Shown here: piece by piece, positions 7,978-14,284 of the stretch
How positions within the stretch are numbered: the first letter of the stretch is position 1
Layout: the number at the start of each line of letters is the position of its first letter
Source: Microbacteriaceae bacterium
Lineage (GTDB): Bacteria > Actinomycetota > Actinomycetes > Actinomycetales > Microbacteriaceae
Direction: 5' to 3'
DNA: 14,419 nucleotides
Assembly: GCA_012511645.1 (NCBI GenBank)
Contig: JAAZFP010000049.1
Location: 1 to 14,419 of the forward strand
Position numbers and translations under genes: made by a program
Notes under the pieces: model-generated
The model's database searches: none
What the model saw: the letters and a program-made list of their open reading frames with translations, nothing else
Told to the model about the DNA's origin: nothing

Positions 7978-8022
7978 TTGCTTTCGAAAGTAACGAAAGA
8001 TATGTAACGAACAAATAGTAAC
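7978..8022. promoter_or_regulatory. Divergent HxlR/DoxX control region with three 14-bp-phased GTAAC repeats
   Basis: GTAAC begins at 7990, 8004 and 8018, exactly 14 bp apart; the first two copies are GTAACGAA and the third GTAACTAA. A 16-bp near-palindrome centred on CTTTCGAAAG (7978-7993, one mismatched pair) overlaps the first copy. For the plus-strand DoxX gene, TTGCTT (7978-7983) and TATGTA (8001-8006) are 17 nt apart and could be -35 and -10 boxes, so a protein bound here would block them. The stretch is AT-rich relative to its surroundings. The likely binder is an HxlR-type protein, by position. Confidence 0.55.
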
Positions 8023-8043
8023 TAAGAATGGATTCTGATCACT

Positions 8044-8412
8044 GTGATTGTCGTATTTTGGGTGTTGAACGGTCTGCTTGCTCTTGCGTTTCTGGCTTCA
8101 GGCGCTATGAAGCTGATGAAGTCTCGCGAGGATCTCGCGGCTTCGGGAATGGCGTGGGCACCGCATTTTTCCGCACCAAGCGTGAAGCTGATCGGGCTCG
8201 CCCAGGTGCTCGGGGCGATCGGCTTGATCCTGCCGCCGCTGCTGAACATCGCCCCGGTGCTGGCTCCGATTGCTTCGACCGGTCTGCTCATCATCATGAT
8301 TGGCGCGGTCGTGGTGCACATACGCCGCAAAGAGTCGTTCGTGCCAGCGCTCGCGCTGGGTGTGCTCTCGCTGGCCAGCGCGGTGATTGGCTTTGTGGTG
8401 ACTTCATCCTGA
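8044..8412 (+). CDS. DoxX-like small membrane protein
   Basis: This 122-residue protein has four hydrophobic helices and the DoxX-like pattern: an N-terminal FWVLNGLLALAFLASGAMKLM, then SVKLIGLAQVLGAIGLILPPL, a third helix, and a short basic loop HIRRKE before the last helix. Members are small integral membrane proteins of mostly undefined, sometimes redox- or stress-linked role. The start is a GTG; in-frame upstream codons reach a TAA at 8023-8025 with no ATG between, so this is the only plausible start although the ribosome site is weak. It is divergent from the HxlR-type regulator, a common pairing for this family, and their shared 110-bp spacer holds the repeat array. Its C-terminus ends with the fourth helix and has no soluble domain. 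Confidence 0.85.
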   Translation: MIVVFWVLNGLLALAFLASGAMKLMKSREDLAASGMAWAPHFSAPSVKLIGLAQVLGAIGLILPPLLNIAPVLAPIASTGLLIIMIGAVVVHIRRKESFVPALALGVLSLASAVIGFVVTSS

Positions 8413-8488
8413 CGAATTGATAGCAGAGAGCCATCGGGCGAGTATAGATCGGCGGCTTGGGTGACCTGCGCTGAGCGACGCCCACCGG

Positions 8489-8494
8489 TACGCT
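8489..8494 (+). promoter_or_regulatory. -10-like box placed for a leaderless mRNA
   Basis: TACGCT fits the actinobacterial TANNNT -10 pattern and ends 6 nt before the ATG at 8501, which would put the transcription start on the start codon. No Shine-Dalgarno sequence precedes that ATG. A second -10-like box, TATAGA, lies at 8443-8448. Neither has a good -35 box. Confidence 0.35.
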
Positions 8495-8500
8495 GAATTG

Positions 8501-9013
8501 ATGAGCATGAGCGAGCCTGCAGGGTCTGAACGCAGGCTTGCTCAGTTCAGGGCCGAGTGGCCGATGGTGCACTGGCCTGAGGCTCAACCACTCGCCTCCA
8601 GATCCGCGGTGACCAGCGCGATGCTGCAGCACTGTGCGAGTGAACGTGCCAGTGAGCTTCCTGGCGCAGACCTCACCCATCCTTTTGGCGATGAATGGGA
8701 TGTGTACAAAGTGCGGGGCAAGGTCTTCATGCTGCAGACCGAGCTCCACGGTGTTGGGGTGGTCACCGTGAAAGCGAGGCCGGGTGATGCGAACATACTG
8801 CGCGAAGCCTTCGCGGAGATCACGCCGGGTTACCACATGAACAAACGACACTGGATCACGATCCGGCCCGGTGGCATGATCGATTCTGGCCTCATCGAGG
8901 ATCTTGTGACCGAGTCGTATCTGCTCGTACTTGAAAAGAGTGTGCCAAAGTCGCAGTGGCCCGTTGACCCTGCGACGTTTGGGCAGCGGGACTCACCGCA
9001 CGAGGTGATCTGA
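8501..9013 (+). CDS. MmcQ/YjbR-family protein
   Basis: The 170-residue protein carries the signatures of the MmcQ/YjbR fold: LPGADLTHPFGDEWDVYKVRGKVF, then VTVKARPGDANILREAF, then ITPGYHMNKRHWITI and a C-terminal LVTESYLLVLEK. The core domain is about 115 residues and is preceded by about 45 residues that are less conserved. The family (also called CyaY-like) is cytoplasmic and often labelled DNA-binding, but its function is poorly established. ATG at 8501 is preferred; TTG at 8498 and ATG at 8507 are alternatives, and none has a ribosome site. A -10-like box 6 nt before 8501 suggests a leaderless transcript. It lies 88 bp after the DoxX-like gene and converges on the toxin-antitoxin pair. 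Confidence 0.85.
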   Translation: MSMSEPAGSERRLAQFRAEWPMVHWPEAQPLASRSAVTSAMLQHCASERASELPGADLTHPFGDEWDVYKVRGKVFMLQTELHGVGVVTVKARPGDANILREAFAEITPGYHMNKRHWITIRPGGMIDSGLIEDLVTESYLLVLEKSVPKSQWPVDPATFGQRDSPHEVI

Positions 9014-9036
9014 GTGGTGATACTGGCCCGCCGAAA

Positions 9037-9058
9037 AGACATCTACCGATAGATGTCT
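9037..9058 (-). terminator. Terminator of the toxin-antitoxin operon, overlapping the toxin stop codon
   Basis: On the minus strand AGACATCTA and TAGATGTCT form a perfect 9-bp stem around a TCGG loop, followed directly by a short T-run (TCTTTTC). The toxin's TAG stop (9045-9043) begins the 3' arm, so the last toxin codons and the stop form the hairpin. It also faces the convergent MmcQ/YjbR gene, which ends at 9013. Confidence 0.65.
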
Positions 9059-9306
9059 CGCCGATGCCCGACCTCAATTGCGAGCACGACGAGTTCAGAG
9101 TCGCGGATCTCACAGAGTACGCGGTAATCGCCTACGCGGTAACGCCATTTGCCCGACAGCCCCGCAGTGAGGCCCTTGCCTTGTGAACGCGGGTTGTCGC
9201 AGCCGTCGATGTTCTTATTTAGCCAGGCAACGATGACGCGGCGAACACCCGGATCGAGCTTGCTGAGCTGCTTGTCGGCCCGCTGAGAATAGAGAAGACG
9301 CCACAT
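9043..9306 (-). CDS. RelE/ParE-superfamily toxin
   Basis: The 87-residue protein has the compact RelE fold pattern: an N-terminal strand WRLLYSQRADKQLSKL, helices with LDPGVRRVIVAWL, the central strands GLSGKWRYRVGDYRVLCEI (W54, R55, Y61, R62) and the terminal VGHRRDIYR (H81, R82, R83, Y86). R62 and the HRRDxY end correspond in position to residues used by RelE-type mRNA interferases, which cut mRNA in the ribosomal A site. The ATG abuts the antitoxin stop with no gap, as expected of a coupled antitoxin-toxin operon. No ParE-specific feature lets me choose a gyrase target, but the sequence looks closer to RelE. Its stop codon lies inside the operon terminator. Confidence 0.9.
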   Translation of the reverse strand: MWRLLYSQRADKQLSKLDPGVRRVIVAWLNKNIDGCDNPRSQGKGLTAGLSGKWRYRVGDYRVLCEIRDSELVVLAIEVGHRRDIYR

Positions 9307-9531
9307 CTAGAGATATTTTGCCGCTATCTCATCGGCCGTGAGCGTCTTGGGATCAGCATCAAACTCGCCCTTGGCTTCTTCCCAGACGACCAGATCCAGT
9401 TCGTCTTCGATGCGAGAGAGCGCCGCAGTGCGCACGAACTCAGAAATGCTCATGCCAAAGGTCTTTGCGTAGTCAGCCAGTATTTGCTTCTCGGACTCCG
9501 CGAGACGTAACGTGACGGTGGTGGTAGCCAT
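9307..9531 (-). CDS. RelB-like ribbon-helix-helix antitoxin
   Basis: The 74-residue protein begins with a ribbon-helix-helix pattern: strand TTVTLRLAESE, helix KQILADYAKTF, then the turn GMSISEFVRTAAL. An acidic C-terminal segment (EEAKGEFDADPKTLTADEIAAKYL) is the sort that wraps and blocks the toxin. It precedes the toxin directly (its TAG at 9309-9307 is followed at once by the toxin ATG). ATG at 9531 has a perfect AGGAGG site 5 nt upstream, much stronger than the toxin's, which fits excess antitoxin synthesis. RHH antitoxins usually repress their own operon, and a GTGTTAC palindrome lies 12-28 nt upstream of the start. The type II toxin-antitoxin role is inferred from family and layout. 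Confidence 0.88.
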   Translation of the reverse strand: MATTTVTLRLAESEKQILADYAKTFGMSISEFVRTAALSRIEDELDLVVWEEAKGEFDADPKTLTADEIAAKYL

Positions 9532-9542
9532 GAGGACCTCCT

Positions 9543-9559
9543 GTGTTACATCGTAACAC
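9543..9559. promoter_or_regulatory. Palindromic operator of the toxin-antitoxin operon
   Basis: Two 7-bp arms, GTGTTAC and GTAACAC, flank a 3-nt centre. On the minus strand the site contains TACGAT (9555-9550), a TANNNT-type -10 box, so a bound antitoxin dimer would cover the promoter. It fills most of the 37 bp between the oxidoreductase stop and the antitoxin start; a -35 box would lie inside the oxidoreductase gene's 3' end. Confidence 0.6.
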
Positions 9560-9568
9560 TTTTGCGAT

Positions 9569-10624
9569 TTAGCTCAGAGGATACCCCTCGACGGGGCCTT
9601 CCCAGTTCGGCTTCCAGCCGAGCGCCGGCGCGACGTGCTCCGCGAACGACTGCAGCACATGCAGGTTGTACTCGACCCCGAGCTGATTCGGAATCGTGAG
9701 CATCAGGGTGTCCGCAGCCATGACGGCTTCGTCGGCCTTCAGCTGCTCGATGAGCTTGTCTGGTTCTGCTGCATAGGTCTTGCCGAAGGTGCTGCGCAGT
9801 CCATCGATGACCCCAATCTGGTCATTGTTCTCACGCGAAGGCAGGCCGAAAAACATTTCGTCTTCGGCATTCATGATGGGAAACACGCTGCGGCTCACGC
9901 TCACCCGCGGCGGGCGGGTGTGGCCGGCTGCGTGATAGGCGTCGCGGTAGCGCTCGATCTGTTCCCGCTGCAGCTCGTGAAACGGCTGCCCGGTGGCCTC
10001 GGTGAGCAGGGTCGAACTCATCAGGTTGAGCCCCTGGGTGCCGGTTTGCTCGGCGGTGGCGCGGCTGCCCGCACCCCACCAGATGCGGTCGCGCAGCCCA
10101 GGCGAGAGGGGTTCGATGGTCAGTCGTTGTCCAGGCCCCACCATCTGCGGGTCGCCCTCGACGACCTTATCCCCGTCAATCGCGTCTAAGAAGAGCTCGA
10201 ACTTGTCGCGGGCAAGGTCTGATCCACGAGGATCTTCTGACCCCGTGTACCCGAACGCCTCGTAGCCGCGCACCGCGGGCTCGGGGGAGCCTCGGCTGAT
10301 GCCGAGCGCAATTCGTCGACTGGAAATCAGATCGAGTGCCGCCGCCTCTTCGGCAAGATACAGCGGATTCTCGTAGCGCATATCGATGACGCCCGTGCCC
10401 ACCTCGATGTGCTTCGTGCGCGCGGCAATCGCCGACAGCAGTGGCATCGGCGACGCGGATTGCCTCGCGAAGTGGTGCACGCGCACATACGCGCCGTTCA
10501 CCCCGATCTCATCGGCTGCCTGCGCGAGGTCGATGGTCTGGTGCAGCATGTCACCGGCGGTGCGAGTCGCGCTGCCGCGAACCGGTGCGTAGTGGCCAAA
10601 TGAGAGAAATCCGAACGCTTTCAT
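9569..10624 (-). CDS. LLM-class flavin-dependent oxidoreductase (luciferase-like)
   Basis: The 351-residue protein is a full-length bacterial-luciferase-like TIM-barrel enzyme. It opens with the FGFLSFGHY strand, then VNGAYVRVHHFARQSASP, IEVGTGVIDMRYENPLYLAEEAAALDLIS, and RRIALGISRGSPEPA, the phosphate/flavin-binding region of this class. Next come IWWGAGSRATAEQTGTQGLNLMSS and a C-terminal VEYNLHVLQSFAEHVAP. Such enzymes use FMN (in actinobacteria sometimes F420) to oxidise small organic substrates in the cytoplasm; nothing here fixes the substrate or cofactor. ATG at 10624 lacks a ribosome site and has an AT-rich TTATAC 5 nt before it, so it may be leaderless. It is divergent from pepA across 75 bp and is followed after 37 bp by the toxin-antitoxin operon. 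Confidence 0.88.
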   Translation of the reverse strand: MKAFGFLSFGHYAPVRGSATRTAGDMLHQTIDLAQAADEIGVNGAYVRVHHFARQSASPMPLLSAIAARTKHIEVGTGVIDMRYENPLYLAEEAAALDLISSRRIALGISRGSPEPAVRGYEAFGYTGSEDPRGSDLARDKFELFLDAIDGDKVVEGDPQMVGPGQRLTIEPLSPGLRDRIWWGAGSRATAEQTGTQGLNLMSSTLLTEATGQPFHELQREQIERYRDAYHAAGHTRPPRVSVSRSVFPIMNAEDEMFFGLPSRENNDQIGVIDGLRSTFGKTYAAEPDKLIEQLKADEAVMAADTLMLTIPNQLGVEYNLHVLQSFAEHVAPALGWKPNWEGPVEGYPLS

Positions 10625-10653
10625 GCTGGGTATAACGCGGTGTTCGCCTGGTC

Positions 10654-10670
10654 ATTCCCGCCCAGGGAAT
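10654..10670. promoter_or_regulatory. Inverted repeat in the oxidoreductase/pepA divergent promoter
   Basis: ATTCCC-N5-GGGAAT sits near the middle of the 75-bp gap between the two divergent start codons, where it could affect both promoters. The arms are only 6 bp and the regulator is unknown. Confidence 0.3.
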
Positions 10671-10686
10671 CGTGCGGTCTGCGAGC

Positions 10687-10692
10687 TAGGCT
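10687..10692 (+). promoter_or_regulatory. -10-like box directly before pepA
   Basis: TAGGCT (TANNNT type) ends 7 nt before the pepA ATG at 10700, which would give a transcript starting at or next to the start codon. The AGGG at 10693-10696 is too close to the ATG to be a normal ribosome site. No clear -35 box. Confidence 0.35.
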
Positions 10693-10699
10693 AGGGCTC

Positions 10700-12250
10700 A
10701 TGACTGTTGTTATTGATCCCGCATTCGATCCAGCTCCGTCACTCTCGCGAGAGGTCGCGATCACCGTGGCCACCGATGCCGCAGGCGCTGGCGCCGTCGC
10801 GGTCTTCGTCGCGGCTGAGGGCGACCTGCCAGCTGGCCTGCCGACCGAACTTAACCGCGATGCGCTCGCCGCAGCGGGCTTCACCGGCAAGAAGGGGCAG
10901 ACCCTCGCGCTTCCAGGATCACCCCTCACCGTGCTCGTCGGCACGGGCAAGGGAGTGTCCACCGTGGCGCAGCTGCGCGACGCGGTCGCCTCATTCACCC
11001 GCGCTGCCCGCGAGTCGGCGTCACTTGCCGTTGACCTTCGCGCGGTGCTGAGCGCTGACGGCGTGGATGTGGCTGAGCTCACCGCAGAACTGGTCGCCCA
11101 GGCGGCGACCGAGGGCGCTGTGCTCAGCCGCTACCGTTTTGAAGCGCTCAAGACCGACGCGAAGACCGTGCAGCTTGAAAAGCTTGCGCTCGTGCTCGCC
11201 GACGAAGACGCTGAGGCGGCTGAGATTGGGGTGGAGCGAGGCCTGATCCTCGCCCGCACCGCGAGCCTCGCCCGGGACCTCGGCAACACCCCACCTCGCC
11301 ACCTGAGTGCCGCAAAGTTCGCTGACCTCGTCAGCGCGATCGGCCCCGACTTTGGGCTCGAGGTAGAGGTGTTCGACCGCCAGCAGCTCATCGACCTCGG
11401 CTGCGGTGGCCTGCTCGGCGTGAACGCGGGCAGCATCGAAGAACCCCGCATGATCAAGCTGCGCTATGTGCCCGAGGGCAGCGATGATGAGACGCCGCAC
11501 CTCGCACTCGTGGGCAAGGGCATCATGTATGACTCGGGCGGCATCAGCCTGAAGCCGTCGAACGCGATGCACGCCGCGATGAAGCTCGACATGATGGGCG
11601 CAGCAGCCGTCTTCTCATCAATGACCTCGCTGCGCGAGCTTGGCGCGACCACCGCGGTGACCGGCTGGCTGATGTGCACCGACAACATGCCCTCGGGAAG
11701 CGCTACGAAGCTCGGTGATGTGCTCACCATTCGCGGTGGCACCACCGTTGAGGTGAAGAACACCGACGCCGAGGGGCGCCTCGTGATGGCCGACGCGCTT
11801 GTGCTTGCAACCGAAGAAGAGCGCCGCCCTGACGCGATCGTCGACATTGCCACCCTGACCGGTGCCGCAATGATGGCGCTCGGCACCAAGACCGCGGCGA
11901 TGCTCGCAAACAACGACGAGGTGGCTGAGCAGCTGCAGGCCGCCGCCGACCTCACCGACGAGAACACATGGCGCATGCCGCTCGACCACCGCTATCGCGA
12001 CCAGCTCAAGAGCGATGTGGCAGACCTGTCGAACATCGGTGGGCAGTATGCGGGCGTGATCCTCGCCGCGCTCTTCTTGAATGAGTTCGTGGACGGGTTG
12101 CCCTGGGGCCACCTCGACATTGCTGGCACCATGCAGGCTGAGAGTGATGATCTGTGGCGCTCGACCGGTTCGACCGGGTTCGGTGCGCGCCTGCTCGCAG
12201 AGTTTGCGACCGCGTTCGAAGCGCCAGCGAAGGACGCTGACGAGAGCTAG
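10700..12250 (+). CDS. pepA: Leucyl aminopeptidase (M17 family)
   Basis: The 516-residue protein has the two-domain M17 layout. An N-terminal macro-like domain of about 170 residues is followed by the catalytic domain with GKGIMYDSGGISLK (K273, D278, K285), MKLDMMGAAAV (D297) and NTDAEGRL (N354-L361, with D356, E358, R360). These supply the two-metal ligands and the bicarbonate-binding Arg of PepA enzymes, which form hexamers and remove N-terminal residues, preferably Leu, from cytoplasmic peptides. The start at ATG 10700 is preferred over an in-frame GTG at 10640, because 10640 adds a non-conserved stretch that overlaps the promoter region. IMYD replaces the more common ITFD before the first Asp ligand, a conservative variation. 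An M18 aminopeptidase gene follows after 55 bp with no terminator between, suggesting an operon. Confidence 0.93.
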   Translation: MTVVIDPAFDPAPSLSREVAITVATDAAGAGAVAVFVAAEGDLPAGLPTELNRDALAAAGFTGKKGQTLALPGSPLTVLVGTGKGVSTVAQLRDAVASFTRAARESASLAVDLRAVLSADGVDVAELTAELVAQAATEGAVLSRYRFEALKTDAKTVQLEKLALVLADEDAEAAEIGVERGLILARTASLARDLGNTPPRHLSAAKFADLVSAIGPDFGLEVEVFDRQQLIDLGCGGLLGVNAGSIEEPRMIKLRYVPEGSDDETPHLALVGKGIMYDSGGISLKPSNAMHAAMKLDMMGAAAVFSSMTSLRELGATTAVTGWLMCTDNMPSGSATKLGDVLTIRGGTTVEVKNTDAEGRLVMADALVLATEEERRPDAIVDIATLTGAAMMALGTKTAAMLANNDEVAEQLQAAADLTDENTWRMPLDHRYRDQLKSDVADLSNIGGQYAGVILAALFLNEFVDGLPWGHLDIAGTMQAESDDLWRSTGSTGFGARLLAEFATAFEAPAKDADES

Positions 12251-12305
12251 GTCGTACGAGACCGCCAGTCGCACACCCCCGCACATGAGGTTCTGAAAGG
12301 ACACC

Positions 12306-13598
12306 GTGACCACCACGAAAACGCCCCTGTTGACCGACCGTGACGCATACATCGAGCGGTTCATCGACTTCGTTGATGCGTCGCCCACGTCGTATCACGC
12401 GGTCGCAGCGGTCGCAGCTGAGTTGACCGCTCACGGCTTCGTCGAGGTGCGCGAGGCTGATGAGTGGCAGCCGCTCGAACCGGGTGGCAAAGCGTTCGTG
12501 CGGCGTGATGGTGCAATTATCGCGTGGCATGCCGGGGCAGAGGTGAGCACGACTAGCCCGGTCCGTGTGCTTGGCAGTCACACCGACTCGCCCGGTCTGA
12601 TGCTCAAGCCCAAGCCCGACTTTCACGCGTTTGGGTGGGCGCAGGCCGGCGTCGAGGTGTATGGCGGCCCGCTGCTCAGCACCTGGTTCGACCGCGACCT
12701 CGCAATTGCGGGGCGCATCGTCACGACCGATGGGGCCGAGCATCTCGTGCGCACTGAGGCGGTCGCTCGCGTGCCCATGCTCGCGATCCACCTCGACCAC
12801 GACGGTGGCAGCTCGCCGAAGTTCGACCGCCAGCGACACACGCAGCCCGTGCTTGCCGCTGGCGAGGCTTCGGCGCTCGACCTGATCGCGCAGGCCGCCG
12901 GTGTCGATCCGGCCGAGGTGAGCGGTGCTGATGTGCGACTCGCTGACACGCAGCGCGCGGCACGCATTGGTGCGGCGGGGGACTTGTTTGCGTCGCCGCG
13001 CCTCGATAACCTCAGCTCAGTCTTTGCGAGTCTCGTGGCGCTCGTTGAGACCGATCCTGCGCCCGGCACCATCGCGATGCTCGCGGCCTTCGACCATGAG
13101 GAGCTCGGATCGAACTCGCGTTCGGGTGCCCATGGTCCCATGCTCGAAGATGTGCTCGGGCGCATCCGTGAGGGGCTTGGGGCGACCGCCGAGGATGCGG
13201 CGCGTGCCAACGCCGAGTCATGGTGCATCTCGGCCGATGCGGGGCATTCGGTGCATCCGAACTACCACGAGAAACACGATCCCAATGTGCATCCGCTGTC
13301 GGGGCAGGGGCCGATGCTCAAGGTGAACGCCAACCAGCGCTACGCCACCGATGCGCACGGTGCCTCACTGTGGCATCGATGCTGTGATGCGGCCGACGTG
13401 CCCACCCAGGTGTTTGTCTCGAACAACACGGTGCCCTGTGGTTCGACCATCGGGCCGATCACGGCGACCAGGATCGGCATTCGCACGGTCGACGTTGGGG
13501 TTCCGCTCCTGTCGATGCACTCGGCCAGAGAGCTCGCACACGTCGACGATCTACACGGTCTTGCCCGGGTGGCGGGAAGTTTCTTTTCAGGCGCATAG
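12306..13598 (+). CDS. M18 family aminopeptidase (aspartyl aminopeptidase-like)
   Basis: The 430-residue protein matches M18 throughout: SPTSYHAV near the N-terminus, LGSHTDSPGL (H92, D94), STWFDRDLAIAGR, LAIHLDHDG, SPRLDNLSS (D234), AAFDHEELGS (catalytic E265, metal E266), SADAGHSVHPNY (D311), and a C-terminal SMHSARE (H405). H92, D234, E266, D311 and H405 are the expected two-zinc ligands. M18 enzymes are large tetrahedral cytoplasmic oligomers that often prefer acidic N-terminal residues; bacterial members are named apeB or pepC. The start is GTG at 12306 with a good AAAGGA site 6 nt upstream. It lies 55 bp behind pepA, so two unrelated metallo-aminopeptidases with complementary specificity are probably made together. 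No frameshift or missing ligand is seen. Confidence 0.93.
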   Translation: MTTTKTPLLTDRDAYIERFIDFVDASPTSYHAVAAVAAELTAHGFVEVREADEWQPLEPGGKAFVRRDGAIIAWHAGAEVSTTSPVRVLGSHTDSPGLMLKPKPDFHAFGWAQAGVEVYGGPLLSTWFDRDLAIAGRIVTTDGAEHLVRTEAVARVPMLAIHLDHDGGSSPKFDRQRHTQPVLAAGEASALDLIAQAAGVDPAEVSGADVRLADTQRAARIGAAGDLFASPRLDNLSSVFASLVALVETDPAPGTIAMLAAFDHEELGSNSRSGAHGPMLEDVLGRIREGLGATAEDAARANAESWCISADAGHSVHPNYHEKHDPNVHPLSGQGPMLKVNANQRYATDAHGASLWHRCCDAADVPTQVFVSNNTVPCGSTIGPITATRIGIRTVDVGVPLLSMHSARELAHVDDLHGLARVAGSFFSGA

Positions 13599-13664
13599 CG
13601 GGGCAATGCTCGGCCGATGGGGCACCCGAATGAAAAGCGCGGTGCATGTGTTCGCGGTATTCGT

Positions 13665-13670
13665 TAGGAT
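13665..13670 (+). promoter_or_regulatory. -10-like box directly before the small ORF at 13677
   Basis: TAGGAT ends 6 nt before the ATG at 13677, the same spacing as at 8489. The AGGA inside it could instead act as a ribosome site 7 nt from the ATG, so a leaderless start is only one reading. Confidence 0.4.
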
Positions 13671-13676
13671 CGAGGC

Positions 13677-13958
13677 ATGAGTCAGGTGCAGCAGTCAGGT
13701 GAGGTTACGCTTTCGACGCGAGCCATGGTTCCTTCGATGCAGCGTGTCGGCAACCGAGAGATTGAAGTGACGTTTCTCGGCAACAACACGCACGGGCAGC
13801 CCACATGGGTGCTGTGGAACCCGAACGAGCCGTACCTCATTGGCATGCTCATTCAGGGCAAACTGGGTTTTGACTTCGAGCAGCGCACCGATTCGGGAGT
13901 GATGCTGCACGAGAACATTTCGCTGCAGCGCGTGCAGCGGGCGCTCGCTGGGTACTAG
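13677..13958 (+). CDS. Small conserved-looking protein of unknown function
   Basis: I do not recognise this 93-residue protein. It is predicted to be cytoplasmic (no signal peptide or membrane helix) and probably mostly beta. A likely hydrophobic strand, IEVTFLGN, is followed by aromatic-rich TWVLWNPNEPYLIGMLIQGKLGFDFEQ, then a C-terminal helix with ISLQRVQRALAGY. Composition and third-position G/C are like its neighbours, and the frame has a good local promoter or ribosome site, so I believe it is real. It lies 78 bp after the M18 gene and 139 bp before the tRNA cluster, and may have its own promoter. No function can be assigned from sequence or context. Confidence 0.7.
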   Translation: MSQVQQSGEVTLSTRAMVPSMQRVGNREIEVTFLGNNTHGQPTWVLWNPNEPYLIGMLIQGKLGFDFEQRTDSGVMLHENISLQRVQRALAGY

Positions 13959-14033
13959 CCAGCGGCAGCAGCGTCGAGAGTTCGCATGGTTACGCGGATT
14001 TCACGGCAATTTCTCCCGAATTTGCTTCTCGAT

Positions 14034-14063
14034 TTGCGCCCGGTGTGAGATTCATCGTAAGCT
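14034..14063 (+). promoter_or_regulatory. Candidate promoter of the tRNA-Glu/tRNA-Asp unit
   Basis: TTGCGC (14034-14039) and TAAGCT (14058-14063) are 18 nt apart, and a start near 14070 would leave a leader of about 28 nt before tRNA-Glu. The -10 box falls in the palindrome GTAAGCTTAC (14057-14066). The rest of the 139-bp gap after the small ORF holds nothing else I can name. Confidence 0.45.
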
Positions 14064-14097
14064 TACTTCTCGGTAGCCGATGGCGTGAAAGCGCCTA

Positions 14098-14170
14098 GGC
14101 CCCATCGTTTAGCGGCCTAGGACACCGCCCTTTCACGGCGGCAGCACGGGTTCGAATCCCGTTGGGGTCA
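14098..14170 (+). tRNA. tRNA-Glu (anticodon TTC)
   Basis: A full cloverleaf of 73 nt: acceptor GGCCCCA/TGGGGTC with one G-T pair, discriminator A14170, anticodon stem CCGCC/GGCGG with loop CTTTCAC (anticodon TTC at 14132-14134), and a normal T-loop TTCGAAT. CCA is not encoded, so the tRNA relies on a CCA-adding enzyme. It is the first of a pair with tRNA-Asp, separated by 29 AT-rich bases. Confidence 0.97.
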
Positions 14171-14199
14171 CTGGCTACCACTTACAATTAAATAATCAT

Positions 14200-14273
14200 G
14201 GCCCTGTAGCGCAGTTGGTTAGCGCGCCGCCCTGTCACGGCGGAGGTCGCGGGTTCAAGTCCCGTCAGGGTCG
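14200..14273 (+). tRNA. tRNA-Asp (anticodon GTC)
   Basis: A 74-nt cloverleaf: acceptor GGCCCTG/CAGGGTC, discriminator G14273 as is usual for Asp, anticodon stem CCGCC/GGCGG with GTC at 14234-14236, and T-loop TTCAAGT. No encoded CCA. It is followed after 11 nt by a terminator. Confidence 0.97.
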
Positions 14274-14284
14274 CAGATGAGGCG

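Noticed and set aside
8028..8420. ATG-started frame of 130 residues overlapping the DoxX-like gene
   Set aside because: Its protein is Arg/Gly/Cys-rich nonsense, while the GTG frame at 8044 gives a four-helix DoxX-like protein.
8460..8487. Hairpin-like GGTG...CGCTGAGCG...CACC downstream of the DoxX gene
   Set aside because: The arms are short with large internal loops and no T-tract, too weak to call a terminator.
7990..9559. The GTAAC core occurs both in the HxlR/DoxX array and in the toxin-antitoxin operator
   Set aside because: Five bases shared between sites of different symmetry, next to unrelated DNA-binding folds, is easily chance; no common regulator is claimed.
10640..12250. A longer pepA starting at GTG 10640
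   Set aside because: The added 20 residues overlap the divergent promoter and are not like the family; ATG 10700 has a -10-like box at leaderless distance.
12006..12839. Long minus-strand frame (277 residues) across pepA and the M18 gene, with a similar one at 11618-12388
   Set aside because: Both are shadows of real genes in GC-rich DNA, rich in Arg/His with no domain pattern.
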